Assembly: GCA_947034895.1 (NCBI GenBank)
Contig: OX344762.1
Coordinates: 84,934,981 to 84,998,980 of the forward strand
DNA length: 64,000 bases
Direction of reading: 5' to 3'
From: Rhytidiadelphus loreus
Lineage: Eukaryota; Streptophyta; Bryopsida; Hypnales; Hylocomiaceae
Made by a program: the position numbers and the translations under genes. The stretch's first letter is position 1. Each line of letters begins with the position of its first letter. This document shows positions 39,930 to 53,929 of the stretch, piece after piece. The notes beneath the pieces are model-generated. The model was not told the origin of the DNA. It did not search any database and saw only the letters and a list, made by a program, of their open reading frames with translations.

Positions 39930-42226
39930 AAGGGGACTATTTATAACTTGCGTGTATTCTTTTCCTATCCCCCGTGGACTTTATTCATGACATTCGGGAA
40001 TTCCAATTGCGAGTTCACGAAAGAGCACGGCAGGGTCCATTAAATTGCACCATGACTTTTGTTTGTTGCATTTTTTTTTCTACGATTGGGCGATGGATTG
40101 GACACAAGGGGACTATTTATAACTTGCGTGTATTCTTTTCCTATCCCCCGTGGACTTTATTCATGACATTCGGGAATTCCAATTGCGAGTTTACGAAAGA
40201 GCACGGCAGGGTCCATTGAATTGCACCATGACTTTTGTTTGTTGCATTTTTTTTTCTAAGATTGGGCCATGGATTGGACACAAGGGGACTATTTATAACT
40301 TGCGTGTATTCTTTTCCTATCCCCCGTGGACTTTATTCATGACATTCGGGAATTCCAATTGCGAGTTTACGAAAGAGCACGGCAGGGTCCATTGAATTGC
40401 ACCATGACTTTTGTCTGTTGCATTTTTCTTTTCTAAGATTGGGCCATGGATTGGACACTAGGGGACTATTTATAACTTGCGTGTATTCTTTTCCTATCCC
40501 CCGTGGACTTTATTCATGACATTCGGCAATTCCAATTGCGAGTTCACGAAAGAGCACGGCAGGGTCCATTGAATTGCACCATGACTTTTGTTTGTTATAT
40601 TTTTTTTTCTAAGATTGGGCCATGGATTGGACACAAGGGGACTATTTATAACTTGCGTGTATTCTTTTCCTATCCCCCGTGGACTTTATTCATGACATTC
40701 GGGAATTCCAATTGCGAGTTCACGAAAGAGCAGGGGAGGGTCCATTAAATTGTACGATGACTTTTGTCTCTTGAATATTTTTTTTCTAAAATTGGGCCAT
40801 GGATTGGACACTAGAGGACTATTTATAACTTGCGTGTATTCTTTTCCTATCCCCCGTGGACTTTATTCATGACATTCGGGAATTCCAATTGCAAGTTCAC
40901 GAAAGAGCACGGCAGGGTCCATTAAATTGCACCATGACTTTTGTTTGTTGCATTTTTTTGTTTCTAAGATTGGGCCATGGATTGGACACAAGGGGACTAT
41001 TTATAACTTGCGTGTATTCTTTTCCTATCCCCCGTGGACTTTATTCATGACATTCGGGAATTCCAATTGCGAGTTTACGAAAGAACAGGGCAAGGTCCAT
41101 TAAATTGCACCATGACTTTTGTCTGTTGCATTTTTCTTTTCTAAGACTGGGCCATGGATTGGACACTAGGGGACTATTTATAACTTGCGTGTATTCTTTT
41201 CCTATCCCCCGTGGACTTTATTCATGACATTCGGGAATTCCAATTGCGAGTTCACGAAAGAGCAGGGCAGGGTCCATTAAATTGTACGATGACTATTGTC
41301 TCTTGAATATTGTTTTTCTAAAATTGGGCCATGGATTGGACACAAGGGGACTATTTATAACTTGCGTGTATTCTTTTCCTATCCCCCGTGGACTTTATTC
41401 ATGACTTTGGGGAATTCCAATTGCGAGATCACGAAAGAGCAGGGCAGGGTCCATTAAATTGTACGATGACTTTTGTCTGTTGCATTTTTTTTTTCTAAAA
41501 TTGGGCCATGGATTGGACACTAGAGGACTATTTATAACTTGCGTGTATTTTTTTCCTATCCCCCGTGGACTTTATTCATGACATTCGGGAATTCCAATTG
41601 CGAGTTCACGAAAGAGCACGGCAGGGTCCATTAAATTGCACCATGACTTTTGTTTGTTGCATTTTTTTTTCTACGATTGGGCCATGGATTGGACACAAGG
41701 GGACTATTTATAACTTGCGTGTATTCTTTTCCTATCCCCCGTGGACTTTATTCATGACATTCGGGAATTCCAATTGCGAGTTTACGAAAGAACAGGGCAA
41801 GGTCCATTAAATTGCACCATGACTTTTTTCTGTTGCATTTTTCTTTTCTAAAATTGGGCCATGGATTGGACACTAGGGGACTATTTATAACTTTCGTGTA
41901 TTCTTTTCCTATCCCCCGTGGACTTTATTCATGACTTTGGGGAATTCCAATTGCGAGTTCACGAAAGAGCAGGGCAGGGTCCATTAAATTGTACGATGAC
42001 TATTGTCTCTTGAATATTGTTTTTCTATAATTGGGCCATGGATTGGACACTAGAGGACTATTTATAACTTGCGTGTATTCTTTTCCTATCCCCCGTGGAC
42101 TTTATTCATGACATTCGGGAATTCCAATTGCGAGTTCACGAAAGAGCACGGCAGGGTCCATTAAATTGCACCATGACTTTTGTTTGTTGCATTTTTTTTT
42201 CTAAGATTGGGCCATGGATTGGACAG
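39930..42226 (+). repeat. 13-monomer tandem unit, copy 1 (2,297 bp)
   Basis: The order of rare units here repeats at +2,297 bp: GGGCGATGG near 40,087 and 42,384, GTTATATTTTTT near 40,592 and 42,889, AATATTTTTTTTC near 40,777 and 43,074, TTGCAAGTTCACG near 40,889 and 43,186, TTTTTTTGTTTC, GCGAGATCACG near 41,422 and 43,719, and GGACAGAAGGGG near 42,221 and 44,518. Private to this copy is CGGCAATTCC near 40,526, which removes the EcoRI site. Confidence 0.9.
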
Positions 42227-44523
42227 AAGGGGACTATTTATAACTTGCGTGTATTCTTTTCCTATCCCCCGTGGACTTTATTCATGACATTCGGGAATTC
42301 CAATTGCGAGTTCACGAAAGAGCACGGCAGGGTCCATTAAATTGCACCATGACTTTTGTTTGTTGCATTTTTTTTTCTACGATTGGGCGATGGATTGGAC
42401 ACAAGGGGACTATTTATAACTTGCGTGTATTCTTTTCCTATCCCCCGTGGACTTTATTCATGACATTCGGGAATTCCAATTGCGAGTTCACGAAAGAGCA
42501 CGGCAGGGTCCATTAAATTGCACCATGACTTTTGTTTGTTGCATTTTTTTTTCTAAGATTGGGCCATGGATTGGACACAAGGGGACTATTTATAACTTGC
42601 GTGTATTCTTTTCCTATCCCCCGTGGACTTTATTCATGACATTCGGGAATTCCAATTGCGAGTTTACGAAAGAGCACGGCAGGGTCCATTGAATTGCACC
42701 ATGACTTTTGTCTGTTGCATTTTTCTTTTCTAAGATTGGGCCATGGATTGGACACTAGGGGACTATTTATAACTTGCGTGTATTCTTTTCCTATCCCCCG
42801 TGGACTTTATTCATGACATTCGGGAATTCCAATTGCGAGTTCACGAAAGAGCACGGCAGGGTCCATTGAATTGCACCATGACTTTTGTTTGTTATATTTT
42901 TTTTTCTAAGATTGGGCCATGGATTGGACACAAGGGGACTATTTATAACTTGCGTGTATTCTTTTCCTATCCCCCGTGGACTTTATTCATGACTTTGGGG
43001 AATTCCAATTGCGAGTTCACGAAAGAGCAGGGGAGGGTCCATTAAATTGTACGATGACTTTTGTCTCTTGAATATTTTTTTTCTAAAATTGGGCCATGGA
43101 TTGGACACTAGAGGACTATTTATAACTTGCGTGTATTCTTTTCCTATCCCCCGTGGACTTTATTCATGACATTCGGGAATTCCAATTGCAAGTTCACGAA
43201 AGAGCACGGCAGGGTCCATTAAATTGCACCATGACTTTTGTTTGTTGCATTTTTTTGTTTCTAAGATTGGGCCATGGATTGGACACAAGGGGACTATTTA
43301 TAACTTGCGTGTATTCTTTTCCTATCCCCCGTGGACTTTATTCATGACATTCGGGAATTCCAATTGCGAGTTTACGAAAGAACAGGGCAAGGTCCATTAA
43401 ATTGCACCATGACTTTTGTCTGTTGCATTTTTCTTTTCTAAGACTGGGCCATGGATTGGACACTAGGGGACTATTTATAACTTGCGTGTATTCTTTTCCT
43501 ATCCCCCGTGGACTTTATTCATGACATTCGGGAATTCCAATTGCGAGTTCACGAAAGAGCAGGGCAGGGTCCATTAAATTGTACGATGACTATTGTCTCT
43601 TGAATATTGTTTTTCTAAAATTGGGCCATGGATTGGACACAAGGGGACTATTTATAACTTGCGTGTATTCTTTTCCTATCCCCCGTGGACTTTATTCATG
43701 ACTTTGGGGAATTCCAATTGCGAGATCACGAAAGAGCAGGGCAGGGTCCATTAAATTGTACGATGACTTTTGTCTGTTGCATTTTTTTTTTCTAAAATTG
43801 GGCCATGGATTGGACACTAGAGGACTATTTATAACTTGCGTGTATTTTTTTCCTATCCCCCGTGGACTTTATTCATGACATTCGGGAATTCCAATTGCGA
43901 GTTCACGAAAGAGCACGGCAGGGTCCATTAAATTGCACCATGACTTTTGTTTGTTGCATTTTTTTTTCTACGATTGGGCCATGGATTGGACACAAGGGGA
44001 CTATTTATAACTTGCGTGTATTCTTTTCCTATCCCCCGTGGACTTTATTCATGACATTCAGGAATTCCAATTGCGAGTTTACGAAAGAACAGGGCAAGGT
44101 CCATTAAATTGCACCATGACTTTTTTCTGTTGCATTTTTCTTTTCTAAAATTGGGCCATGGATTGGACACTAGGGGACTATTTATAACTTTCGTGTATTC
44201 TTTTCCTATCCCCTGTGGACTTTATTCATGACTTTGGGGAATTCCAATTGCGAGTTCACGAAAGAGCAGGGCAGGGTCCATTAAATTGTACGATGACTAT
44301 TGTCTCTTGAATATTGTTTTTCTATAATTGGGCCATGGATTGGACACTAGAGGACTATTTATAACTTGCGTGTATTCTTTTCCTATCCCCCGTGGACTTT
44401 ATTCATGACATTCGGGAATTCCAATTGCGAGTTCACGAAAGAGCACGGCAGGGTCCATTAAATTGCACCATGACTTTTGTTTGTTGCATTTTTTTTTCTA
44501 AGATTGGGCCATGGATTGGACAG
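42227..44523 (+). repeat. 13-monomer tandem unit, copy 2 (2,297 bp)
   Basis: Partner of 39,930-42,226. Differences include GACTTTGGGG near 42,991 in place of GACATTCGGG, CATTCAGG near 44,055 and CCCCTGTGG near 44,211. The unit is absent from the 48-monomer duplicate on the right. The series ends when a unit with GAGTTTACGAAAGAACAG appears near 44,605 in place of the expected GTTCACGAAAGAGCACG. Confidence 0.9.
42440..42615 (+). repeat. Exemplar of monomer type A (176 bp)
   Basis: A clean copy of the 176-bp haplotype. Diagnostic sites in order are GACATTCGGG, GTTCACGAAAGAGCACGGCA, TTGCACCATGAC, TTTGTTTGTTGCA, an uninterrupted T9 run, CTAAGATTGGGCC and GGACACAAGGGG. A hand count gives 73 G/C of 176 (about 41%) and six CpG sites. 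Because 176 is not a multiple of three, any reading frame shifts at each unit. Type A units dominate near 39.9-54 kb and recur elsewhere. The type labels are mine, for use within this window. Confidence 0.9.
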
Positions 44524-46965
44524 AAGGGGACTATTTATAACTTGCGTGTATTCTTTTCCTATCCCCCGTGGACTTTATTCATGACATTCGGGAATTCCAA
44601 TTGCGAGTTTACGAAAGAACAGGGCAAGGTCCATTAAATTGCACCATGACTTTTGTCTGTTGCATTTTTCTTTTCTAAGATTGGGCCATCGATTGGACAC
44701 TAGGGGACTATTTATAACTTGCGTGTATTCTTTTCCTATCCCCCGTGGACTTTATTCATGACATTCGGGAATTCCAATTGCGAGTTCACGAAAGAGCACG
44801 GCAGGGTCCATTAAATTGCACCATGACTTTTGTTTGTTGCATTTTTTTTTCTAAGATTGGGCCATGGATTGGACACAAGGGGACTATTTATAACTTGCGT
44901 GTATTCTTTTCCTATCCCCCGTGGACTTTATTCATGACATTCGGGAATTCCAATTGCGAGTTTACGAAAGAACAGGGCAAGGTCCATTAAATTGCACCAT
45001 GACTTTTGTCTGTTGCATTTTTTTTTTCTAAGATTGGGCCATGGATTGGACACTAGGGGACTATTTATAACTTGCGTGTATTCTTTTCCTATCCCCCGTG
45101 GACTTTATTCATGACATTCGGGAATTCCAATTGCGAGTTTACGAAAGAACAGGGCAAGGTCCATTAAATTGCACCATGACTTTTGTCTGTTGCATTTTTT
45201 TTTTCTAAGATTGGGCCATGGATTGGACACTAGGGGACTATTTATAACTTGCGTGTATTCTTTTCCTATCCCCCGTGGACTTTATTCATGACATTCGGGA
45301 ATTCCAATTGCGAGTTTACGAAAGAAGAGGGCAAGGTCCATTAAATTGCACCATGACTTTTGTCTGTTGCATTTTTCTTTTCTAAGATTGGGCCATGGAT
45401 TGGACACTAGGGGACTATTTATAACTTGCGTGTATTCTTTTCCTATCCCCCGTGGACTTTATTCATGACATTCGGGAATTCCAATTGCGAGTTCACGAAA
45501 GAACAGGGCAAGGTCCATTGAATTGCACCATGACTTTTGTTTGTTATATTTTTTTTTCTAAGATTGGGCCATGGATTGGACACAAGGGGACTATTTATAA
45601 CTTGCGTGTATTCTTTTCCTATCCCCCGTGGACTTTATTCATGACATTCGGGAATTCCAATTGCGAGTTCACGAAAGAGCAGGGCAGGGTCCATTAAATT
45701 GTACGATGACTATTGTCTCTTGAATATTGTTTTTCTAAAATTGGGCCATGGATTGGACACTAGAGGACTATTTATAACTTGCGTGTATTTTTTTCCTATC
45801 CCCCGTGGACTTTATTCATGACATTCGGGAATTCCAATTGCGAGTTCACGAAAGAGCACGGCAGGGTCCATTAAATTGCACCATGACTTTTGTTTGTTGC
45901 ATTTTTTTTTCTACGATTGGGCGATGGATTGGACACAAGGGGACTATTTATAACTTGCGTGTATTCTTTTCCTATCCCCCGTGGACTTTATTCATGACAT
46001 TCGGGAATTCCAATTGCGAGTTTACGAAAGAACAGGGCAAGGTCCATTAAATTGCACCATGACTTTTGTCTGTTGCATTTTTCTTTTCTAAAATGGGGCC
46101 ATGGATTGGACACTAGAGGATTATTTATAACTTTCGTGTATTCTTTTCCTATCCCCCGTGGACTTTATTCATGACTTTGGGGAATTCCAATTGCGAGTTC
46201 ACGAAAGAGCAGGGCAGGGTCCATTATATTGTACGATGACTATTGTCTCTTGAATATTGTTTTTCTAAAATTGGGCCATGGATTGGACACTAGAGGACTA
46301 TTTATAACTTGCGTGTATTCTTTTCCTATCCCCCGTGGACTTTATTCATGACATTCGGGAATTCCAATTGCGAGTTCACGAAAGAACACGGCAGGGTCCA
46401 TTAAATTGCACCATGACTTTTGTTTGTTGCATTTTTTTTTCTAAGATTGGGCCATGGATTGGACACAAGGGGACTATTTATAACTTGCGTGTATTCTTTT
46501 CCTATCCCCCGTGGACTTTATTCATGACATTCGGGAATTCCAATTGCGAGTTTACGAAAGAGCACGGCAGGGTCCATTGAATTGCACCATGACTTTTGTC
46601 TGTTGCATTTTTCTTTTCTAAGATTGGGCCATGGATTGGACACTAGGGGACTATTTATAACTTGCGTGTATTCTTTTCCTATCCCCCGTGGACTTTATTC
46701 ATGACATTCGGGAATTCCAATTGCGAGTTCACGAAAGAGCACGGCAGGGTCCATTGAATTGCACCATGACTTTTGTTTGTTATATTTTTTTTTCTAAGAT
46801 TGGGCCATGGATTGGACATAAGGGGACTATTTATAACTTGCGTGTATTCTTTTCCTATCCCCCGTGGACTTTATTCATGACTTTGGGGAATTCCAATTGC
46901 GAGTTCACGAAAGAGCAGGGGAGGGTCCATTAAATTGTACGATGACTTTTGTCTCTTGAATATTT

Positions 46966-49900
46966 TTTTTCTAAAATTGGGCCATGGATTGGACACTAGA
47001 GGACTATTTATAACTTGCGTGTATTCTTTTCCTATCCCCCGTGGACTTTATTCATGACTTTGGGGAATTCCAATTGCGAGTTCACGAAAGAGCAGGGCAG
47101 GGTCCATTAAATTGTACGATGACTTTTGTCTCTTGAATATTGCTTTTCTAAAATTGGGCCATGGATTGGACACTAGAGGACTATTTATAACTTGCGTGTA
47201 TTCTTTTCCTATCCCCCGTGGACTTTATTCATGACTTTGGGGAATTCCAATTGCGAGTTCACGAAAGAGCACGGCTGGGTCCATTAAATTGCACCATGAC
47301 TTTTGTCTGTTGCATTTTTCTTTTCTAAGATTGGGCCATGGATTGGACACTAGGGGACTATTTATAACTTGCGTGTATTCTTTTCCTATCCCCCGTGGAC
47401 TTTATTCATGACATTCGGGAATTCCAATTGCGAGTTCACGAAAGAGCACGGCAGGGTCCATTGAATTGCACCATGACTTTTGTTTGTTATATTTTTTTTT
47501 CTAAGATTGGGCCATGGATTGGACACAAGGGGACTATTTATAACTTGCGTGTATTCTTTTCCTATCCCCCGTGGACTTTATTCATGACATTCGGGAATTC
47601 CAATTGCGAGTTCACGAAAGAGCAGGGCAGGGTCCATTAAATTGCACCATGACTTTTGTTTGTTGCATTTTTTTGTTTCTAAGATTGGGCCATGGATTGG
47701 ACACAAGGGGACTATTTATAACTTGCGTGTATTCTTTTCCTATCCCCCGTGGACTTTATTCATGACATTCGGGAATTCCAATTGCGAGTTCACGAAAGAG
47801 CAGGGCAGGGTCCATTAAATTGTACGATGACTATTGTCTCTTGAATATTGTTTTTCTAAAATTGGGCCATGGATTGGACACTAGAGGACTATTTATAACT
47901 TGCGTGTATTTTTTTCCTATCCCCCGTGGACTTTATTCATGACATTCGGGAATTCCAATTGCGAGTTCACGAAAGAGCACGGCAGGGTCCATTAAATTGC
48001 ACCATGACTTTTGTTTGTTGCATTTTTTTTTCTACGATTGGGCGATGGATTGGACACAAGGGGACTATTTATAACTTGCGTGTATTCTTTTCCTATCCCC
48101 CGTGGACTTTATTCATGACATTCGGGAATTCCAATTGCGAGTTTACGAAAGAACAGGGCAAGGTCCATTAAATTGCACCATGACTTTTGTCTGTTGCATT
48201 TTTCTTTTCTAAAATGGGGCCATGGATTGGACACTAGAGGACTATTTATAACTTGCGTGTATTTTTTTCCTATCCCCCGTGGACTTTATTCATGACATTC
48301 GGGAATTCCAATTGCGAGTTCACGAAAGAGCACGGCAGGGTCCATTAAATTGCACCATGACTTTTGTTTGTTGCATTTTTTTTTCTACGATTGGGCCATG
48401 GATTGGACACAAGGGGACTATTTATAACTTGCGTGTATTCTTTTCCTATCCCCGTGGACTTTATTCATGACATTCGGGAATTCCAATTGCGAGTTCACGA
48501 AAGAGCACGGCAGGGTCCATTAAATTGCACCATGACTTTTGTTTGTTGCATTTTTTTTTCTACGATTGGGCGATGGATTGGACACAAGGGGACTATTTAT
48601 AACTTGCGTGTATTCTTTTCCTATCCCCCGTGGACTTTATTCATGACATTCGGGAATTCCAATTGCGAGTTCACGAAAGAGCACGGCAGGGTCCATTAAA
48701 TTGCACCATGACTTTTGTTTGTTGCATTTTTTTTTCTAAGATTGGGCCATGGATTGGACACAAGGGGACTATTTATAACTTGCGTGTATTCTTTTCCTAT
48801 CCCCCGTGGACTTTATTCATGACATTCGGGAATTCCAATTGCGAGTTTACGAAAGAGCACGGCAGGGTCCATTGAATTGCACCATGACTTTTGTCTGTTG
48901 CATTTTTCTTTTCTAAGATTGGGCCATGGATTGGACACTAGGGGACTATTTATAACTTGCGTGTATTCTTTTCCTATCCCCCGTGGACTTTATTCATGAC
49001 ATTCGGGAATTCCAATTGCGAGTTCACGAAAGAGCACGGCAGGGTCCATTGAATTGCACCATGACTTTTGTTTGTTATATTTTTTTTTCTAAGATTGGGC
49101 CATGGATTGGACACAAGGGGACTATTTATAACTTGCGTGTATTCTTTTCCTATCCCCCGTGGACTTTATTCATGACTTTGGGGAATTCCAATTGCGAGTT
49201 CACGAAAGAGCAGGGGAGGGTCCATTAAATTGTACGATGACTTTTGTCTCTTGAATATTTTTTTTCTAAAATTGGGCCATGGATTGGACACTAGAGGACT
49301 ATTTATAACTTGCGTGTATTCTTTTCCTATCCCCCGTGGACTTTATTCATGACATTCGGGAATTCCAATTGCAAGTTCACGAAAGAGCACGGCAGGGTCC
49401 ATTAAATTGCACCATGACTTTTGTTTGTTGCATTTTTTTGTTTCTAAGATTGGGCCATGGATTGGACACAAGGGGACTATTTATAACTTGCGTGTATTCT
49501 TTTCCTATCCCCCGTGGACTTTATTCATGACATTCGGGAATTCCAATTGCGAGTTTACGAAAGAACAGGGCAAGGTCCATTAAATTGCACCATGACTTTT
49601 GTCTGTTGCATTTTTCTTTTCTAAGACTGGGCCATGGATTGGACACTAGGGGACTATTTATAACTTGCGTGTATTCTTTTCCTATCCCCCGTGGACTTTA
49701 TTCATGACATTCGGGAATTCCAATTGCGAGTTCACGAAAGAGCAGGGCAGGGTCCATTAAATTGTACGATGACTATTGTCTCTTGAATATTGTTTTTCTA
49801 AAATTGGGCCATGGATTGGACACAAGGGGACTATTTATAACTTGCGTGTATTCTTTTCCTATCCCCCGTGGACTTTATTCATGACTTTGGGGAATTCCAA

Positions 49901-52745
49901 TTGCGAGATCACGAAAGAGCAGGGCAGGGTCCATTAAATTGTACGATGACTTTTGTCTGTTGCATTTTTTTTTTCTAAAATTGGGCCATGGATTGGACAC
50001 TAGAGGACTATTTATAACTTGCGTGTATTTTTTTCCTATCCCCCGTGGACTTTATTCATGACATTCGGGAATTCCAATTGCGAGTTCACGAAAGAGCACG
50101 GCAGGGTCCATTAAATTGCACCATGACTTTTGTTTGTTGCATTTTTTTTTCTACGATTGGGCCATGGATTGGACACAAGGGGACTATTTATAACTTGCGT
50201 GTATTCTTTTCCTATCCCCCGTGGACTTTATTCATGACATTCGGGAATTCCAATTGCGAGTTTACGAAAGAACAGGGCAAGGTCCATTAAATTGCACCAT
50301 GACTTTTTTCTGTTGCATTTTTCTTTTCTAAAATTGGGCCATGGATTGGACACTAGGGGACTATTTATAACTTTCGTGTATTCTTTTCCTATCCCCCGTG
50401 GACTTTATTCATGACTTTGGGGAATTCCAATTGCGAGTTCACGAAAGAGCAGGGCAGGGTCCATTAAATTGTACGATGACTATTGTCTCTTGAATATTGT
50501 TTTTCTATAATTGGGCCATGGATTGGACACTAGAGGACTATTTATAACTTGCGTGTATTCTTTTCCTATCCCCCGTGGACTTTATTCATGACATTCGGGA
50601 ATTCCAATTGCGAGTTCACGAAAGAGCACGGCAGGGTCCATTAAATTGCACCATGACTTTTGTTTGTTGCATTTTTTTTTCTACGATTGGGCCATGGATT
50701 GGACACAAGGGGACTATTTATAACTTGCGTGTATTCTTTTCCTATCCCCCGTGGACTTTATTCATGACATTCGGGAATTCCAATTGCGAGTTTACGAAAG
50801 AACAGGGCAAGGTCCATTAAATTGCACCATGACTTTTGTCTGTTGCATTTTTCTTTTCTAAGATTGGGCCATCGATTGGACACTAGGGGACTATTTATAA
50901 CTTGCGTGTATTCTTTTCCTATCCCCCGTGGACTTTATTCATGACATTCGGGAATTCCAATTGCGAGTTCACGAAAGAGCAGGGCAGGGTCCATTAAATT
51001 GCACCATGACTTTTGTTTGTTGCATTTTTTTTTCTAAGATTGGGCCATGGATTGGACACAAGGGGACTATTTATAACTTGCGTGTATTCTTTTCCTATCC
51101 CCCGTGGACTTTATTCATGACATTCGGGAATTCCAATTGCGAGTTTACGAAAGAACAGGGCAAGGTCCATTAAATTGCACCATGACTTTTGTCTGTTGCA
51201 TTTTTTTTTTCTAAGATTGGGCCATGGATTGGACACTAGGGGACTATTTATAACTTGCGTGTATTCTTTTCCTATCCCCCGTGGACTTTATTCATGACAT
51301 TCGGGAATTCCAATTGCGAGTTTACGAAAGAACAGGGCAAGGTCCATTAAATTGCACCATGACTTTTGTCTGTTGCATTTTTTTTTTCTAAGATTGGGCC
51401 ATGGATTGGACACTAGGGGACTATTTATAACTTGCGTGTATTCTTTTCCTATCCCCCGTGGACTTTATTCATGACATTCAGGAATTCCAATTGCGAGTTC
51501 ACGAAAGAACAGGGCAAGGTCCATTAAATTGCACCATGACTTTTGTCTGTTGCATTTTTCTTTTCTAAGATTGGGCCATGGATTGGACACTAGGGGACTA
51601 TTTATAACTTGCGTGTATTCTTTTCCTATCCCCCGTGGACTTTATTCATGACATTCGGGAATTCCAATTGCGAGTTCACGAAAGAGCACGGCAGGGTCCA
51701 TTAAATTGCACCATGACTTTTGTTTGTTACATATTTTTTTCTAAGATTGGGCCATGGATTGGACACAAGGGGACTATTTATAACTTGCGTGTATTCTTTT
51801 CCTATCCCCCGTGGACTTTATTCATGACTTTGGGGAATTCCAATTGCGAGATCACGAAAGAGCAGGGCAGGGTCCATTAAATTGTACGATGACTATTGTC
51901 TGTTGCATTTTTTTTTTCTAAAATTGGGCCATGGATTGGACACTAGAGGACTATTTATAACTTGCGTGTATTTTTTTCCTATCCCCCGTGGACTTTATTC
52001 ATGACATTCGGGAATTCCAATTGCGAGTTCACGAAAGAGCACGGCAGGGTCCATTAAATTGCACCATGACTTTTGTTTGTTGCATTTTTTTTTCTACGAT
52101 TGGGCCATGGATTGGACACAAGGGGACTATTTATAACTTGCGTGTATACTTTTCCTATCCCCCGTGGACTTTATTCATGACATTCGGGAATTCCAATTGC
52201 GAGTTTACGAAAGAACAGGGCAAGGTCCATTAAATTGCACCATGACTTTTGTCTGTTGCATTTCTCTTTTCTAAAATTGGGCCATGGATTGGACACTAGA
52301 GGACTATTTATAACTTTCGTGTATTCTTTTCCTATCCCCCGTGGACTTTATTCATGACTTTGGGGAATTCCAATTGCGAGTTCACGAAAGAGCAGGGCAG
52401 GGTCCATTAAATTGTACGATGACTATTGTCTCTTGAATATTGTTTTTCTATAATTGGGCCATGGATTGGACACTAGAGGACTATTTATAACTTGCGTGTA
52501 TTCTTTTCCTATCCCCCGTGGACTTTATTCATGACATTCGGGAATTCCAATTGCGAGTTCACGAAAGAGCACGGCAGGGTCCATTAAATTGCACCATGAC
52601 TTTTGTTTGTTGCATTTTTTTTTCTAAGATTGGGCCATGGATTGGACACAAGGGGACTATTTATAACTTGCGTGTATTCTTTTCCTATCCCCCGTGGACT
52701 TTATTCATGACATTCGGGAATTCCAATTGCGAGTTTACGAAAGAA
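46966..52745 (+). repeat. 48-monomer duplication, copy 2 (lacks one 13-mer unit)
   Basis: From 46,966 to about 50,680 this matches 38,485-42,200. From about 50,690 to 52,745 it matches about 44,507-46,562 at an offset of 6,183 bp. The offset change (8,480 minus 6,183 is 2,297) equals exactly one 13-monomer unit. Divergence rises towards the right: after about 51,480 several units differ (for example GTTACATATTTT near 51,726 and GCGAGATCACG near 51,846). The right limit is therefore soft. Confidence 0.82.
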
Positions 52746-53929
52746 CAGGGCAAGGTCCATTAAATTGCACCATGACTTTTGTCTGTTGCATTTTTCTTTT
52801 CTAAGATTGGGCCATGGATTGGACACTAGGGGACTATTTATAACTTGCGTGTATTCTTTTCCTATCCCCCGTGGACTTTATTCATGACATTCGGGAATTC
52901 CAATTGCGAGTTCACGAAAGAGCACGGCAGGGTCCATTAAATTGCACCATGACTTTTGTTTGTTGCATTTTTTTTTTCTAAGATTGGGCCATGGATTGGA
53001 CACTAGGGGACTATTTATAACTTGCGTGTATTCTTTTCCTATCCCCCGTGGACTTTATTCATGACATTCGGGAATTCCAATTGCGAGTTCACGAAAGAAC
53101 AGGGCAAGGTCCATTAAATTGCACCATGACTTTTGTCTGTTGCATTTTTCTTTTCTAAGATTGGGCCATGGATTGGACACTAGGGGACTATTTATAACTT
53201 GCGTGTATTCTTTTCCTATCCCCCGTGGACTTTATTCATGACATTCGGGAATTCCAATTGCGAGTTTACGAAAGAACAGGGCAAGGTCCATTAAATTGCA
53301 CCATGACTTTTGTCTGTTGCATTTTTCTTTTCTAAGATTGGGCCATGGATTGGACACTAGGGGACTATTTATAACTTGCGTGTATTCTTTTCCTATCCCC
53401 CGTGGACTTTATTCATGACTTTGGGGAATTCCAATTGCGAGTTCACGAAAGAGCACGGCAGGGTCCATTAAATTGTACGATGACTTTTGTCTCTTGAATA
53501 TGGTTTTTCTAAAATTGGGCCATGGATTGGACACTACAGGACTATTTATAACTTGCGTGTATTCTTTTCCTATCCCCCGTGGACTTTATTCATGACATTC
53601 GGGAATTCCAATTGCGAATTCACGAAAGAGCACGGCAGGGTCCATTAAATTGCACCATGACTTTTGTTTGTTGCATTTTTTTTTTCTAAGATTGGGCCAT
53701 GGATTGGACACTAGGGGACTATTTATAACTTGCGTGTATTCTTTTCCTATCCCCCGTGGACTTTATTCATGACATTCGGGAATTCCAAATGCGAGTTTAC
53801 GAAAGAACAGGGCAAGGTCCATTGAATTGCACCATGACTTTTCTCTGTTGCATTTTTCTTTTCTAAGATTGGGCCATGGATTGGACACTAGGGGACTATT
53901 TATAACTTGCGTGTATTCTTTTCCTATCC
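52746..53929 (+). repeat. Satellite stretch, right edge of region IV
   Basis: About seven monomers, mainly type C. A type B unit with ATATGGTTTTTC and ACTACAGG lies near 53,500, and a unit with GCGAATTCACG near 53,615. GAATTCCAAATGCG near 53,783 recalls a variant from region II (near 11,876). No long duplicate was traced and nothing else is present. Confidence 0.8.
53218..53394 (+). repeat. Exemplar of monomer type C (177 bp)
   Basis: A clean copy of the third haplotype. It has GACATTCGGG, GAGTTTACGAAAGAACAG, GGCAAGGTCC, TTGCACCATGAC, GTCTGTTGCA, TTTTTCTTTTCTAAG and GGACACTAGGGG. The left half resembles a variant of type A; the 3' ACTAGGGG is intermediate between A and B. Many units mix halves of A, B and C, so the three types are best viewed as haplotypes with frequent exchange. 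Confidence 0.85.

Larger units (their letters stand above)
38485..46965 (+). repeat. 48-monomer duplication, copy 1 (8,481 bp, carries extra 13-mer unit)
   Basis: Corresponding landmarks in the second copy lie 8,481 bp to the right, or 8,480 bp after a one-C deletion near 48,450. They include ATATTGCTTTTC at 38,659 and 47,140, GTTATATTTTTTTTTC, the TTTTTTTGTTTC unit near 39,190 and 47,671, and GTATTTTTTTCC near 39,427 and 47,908. The left limit is 38,484, where this copy has ATTGTTT and the other ATTTTTT. This copy contains two tandem 13-monomer units (39,930-44,523); the second copy has one. Confidence 0.85.

Noticed and set aside
39974..40219. Recurring plus-strand open frames of about 81 residues (MDFIHDIREFQ...) through the window
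   Set aside because: They arise from the same 1.4-monomer stretch of type A satellite each time, overlap each other, lack any recognisable domain, and break whenever unit length or type changes. They are products of the repeat, not genes.
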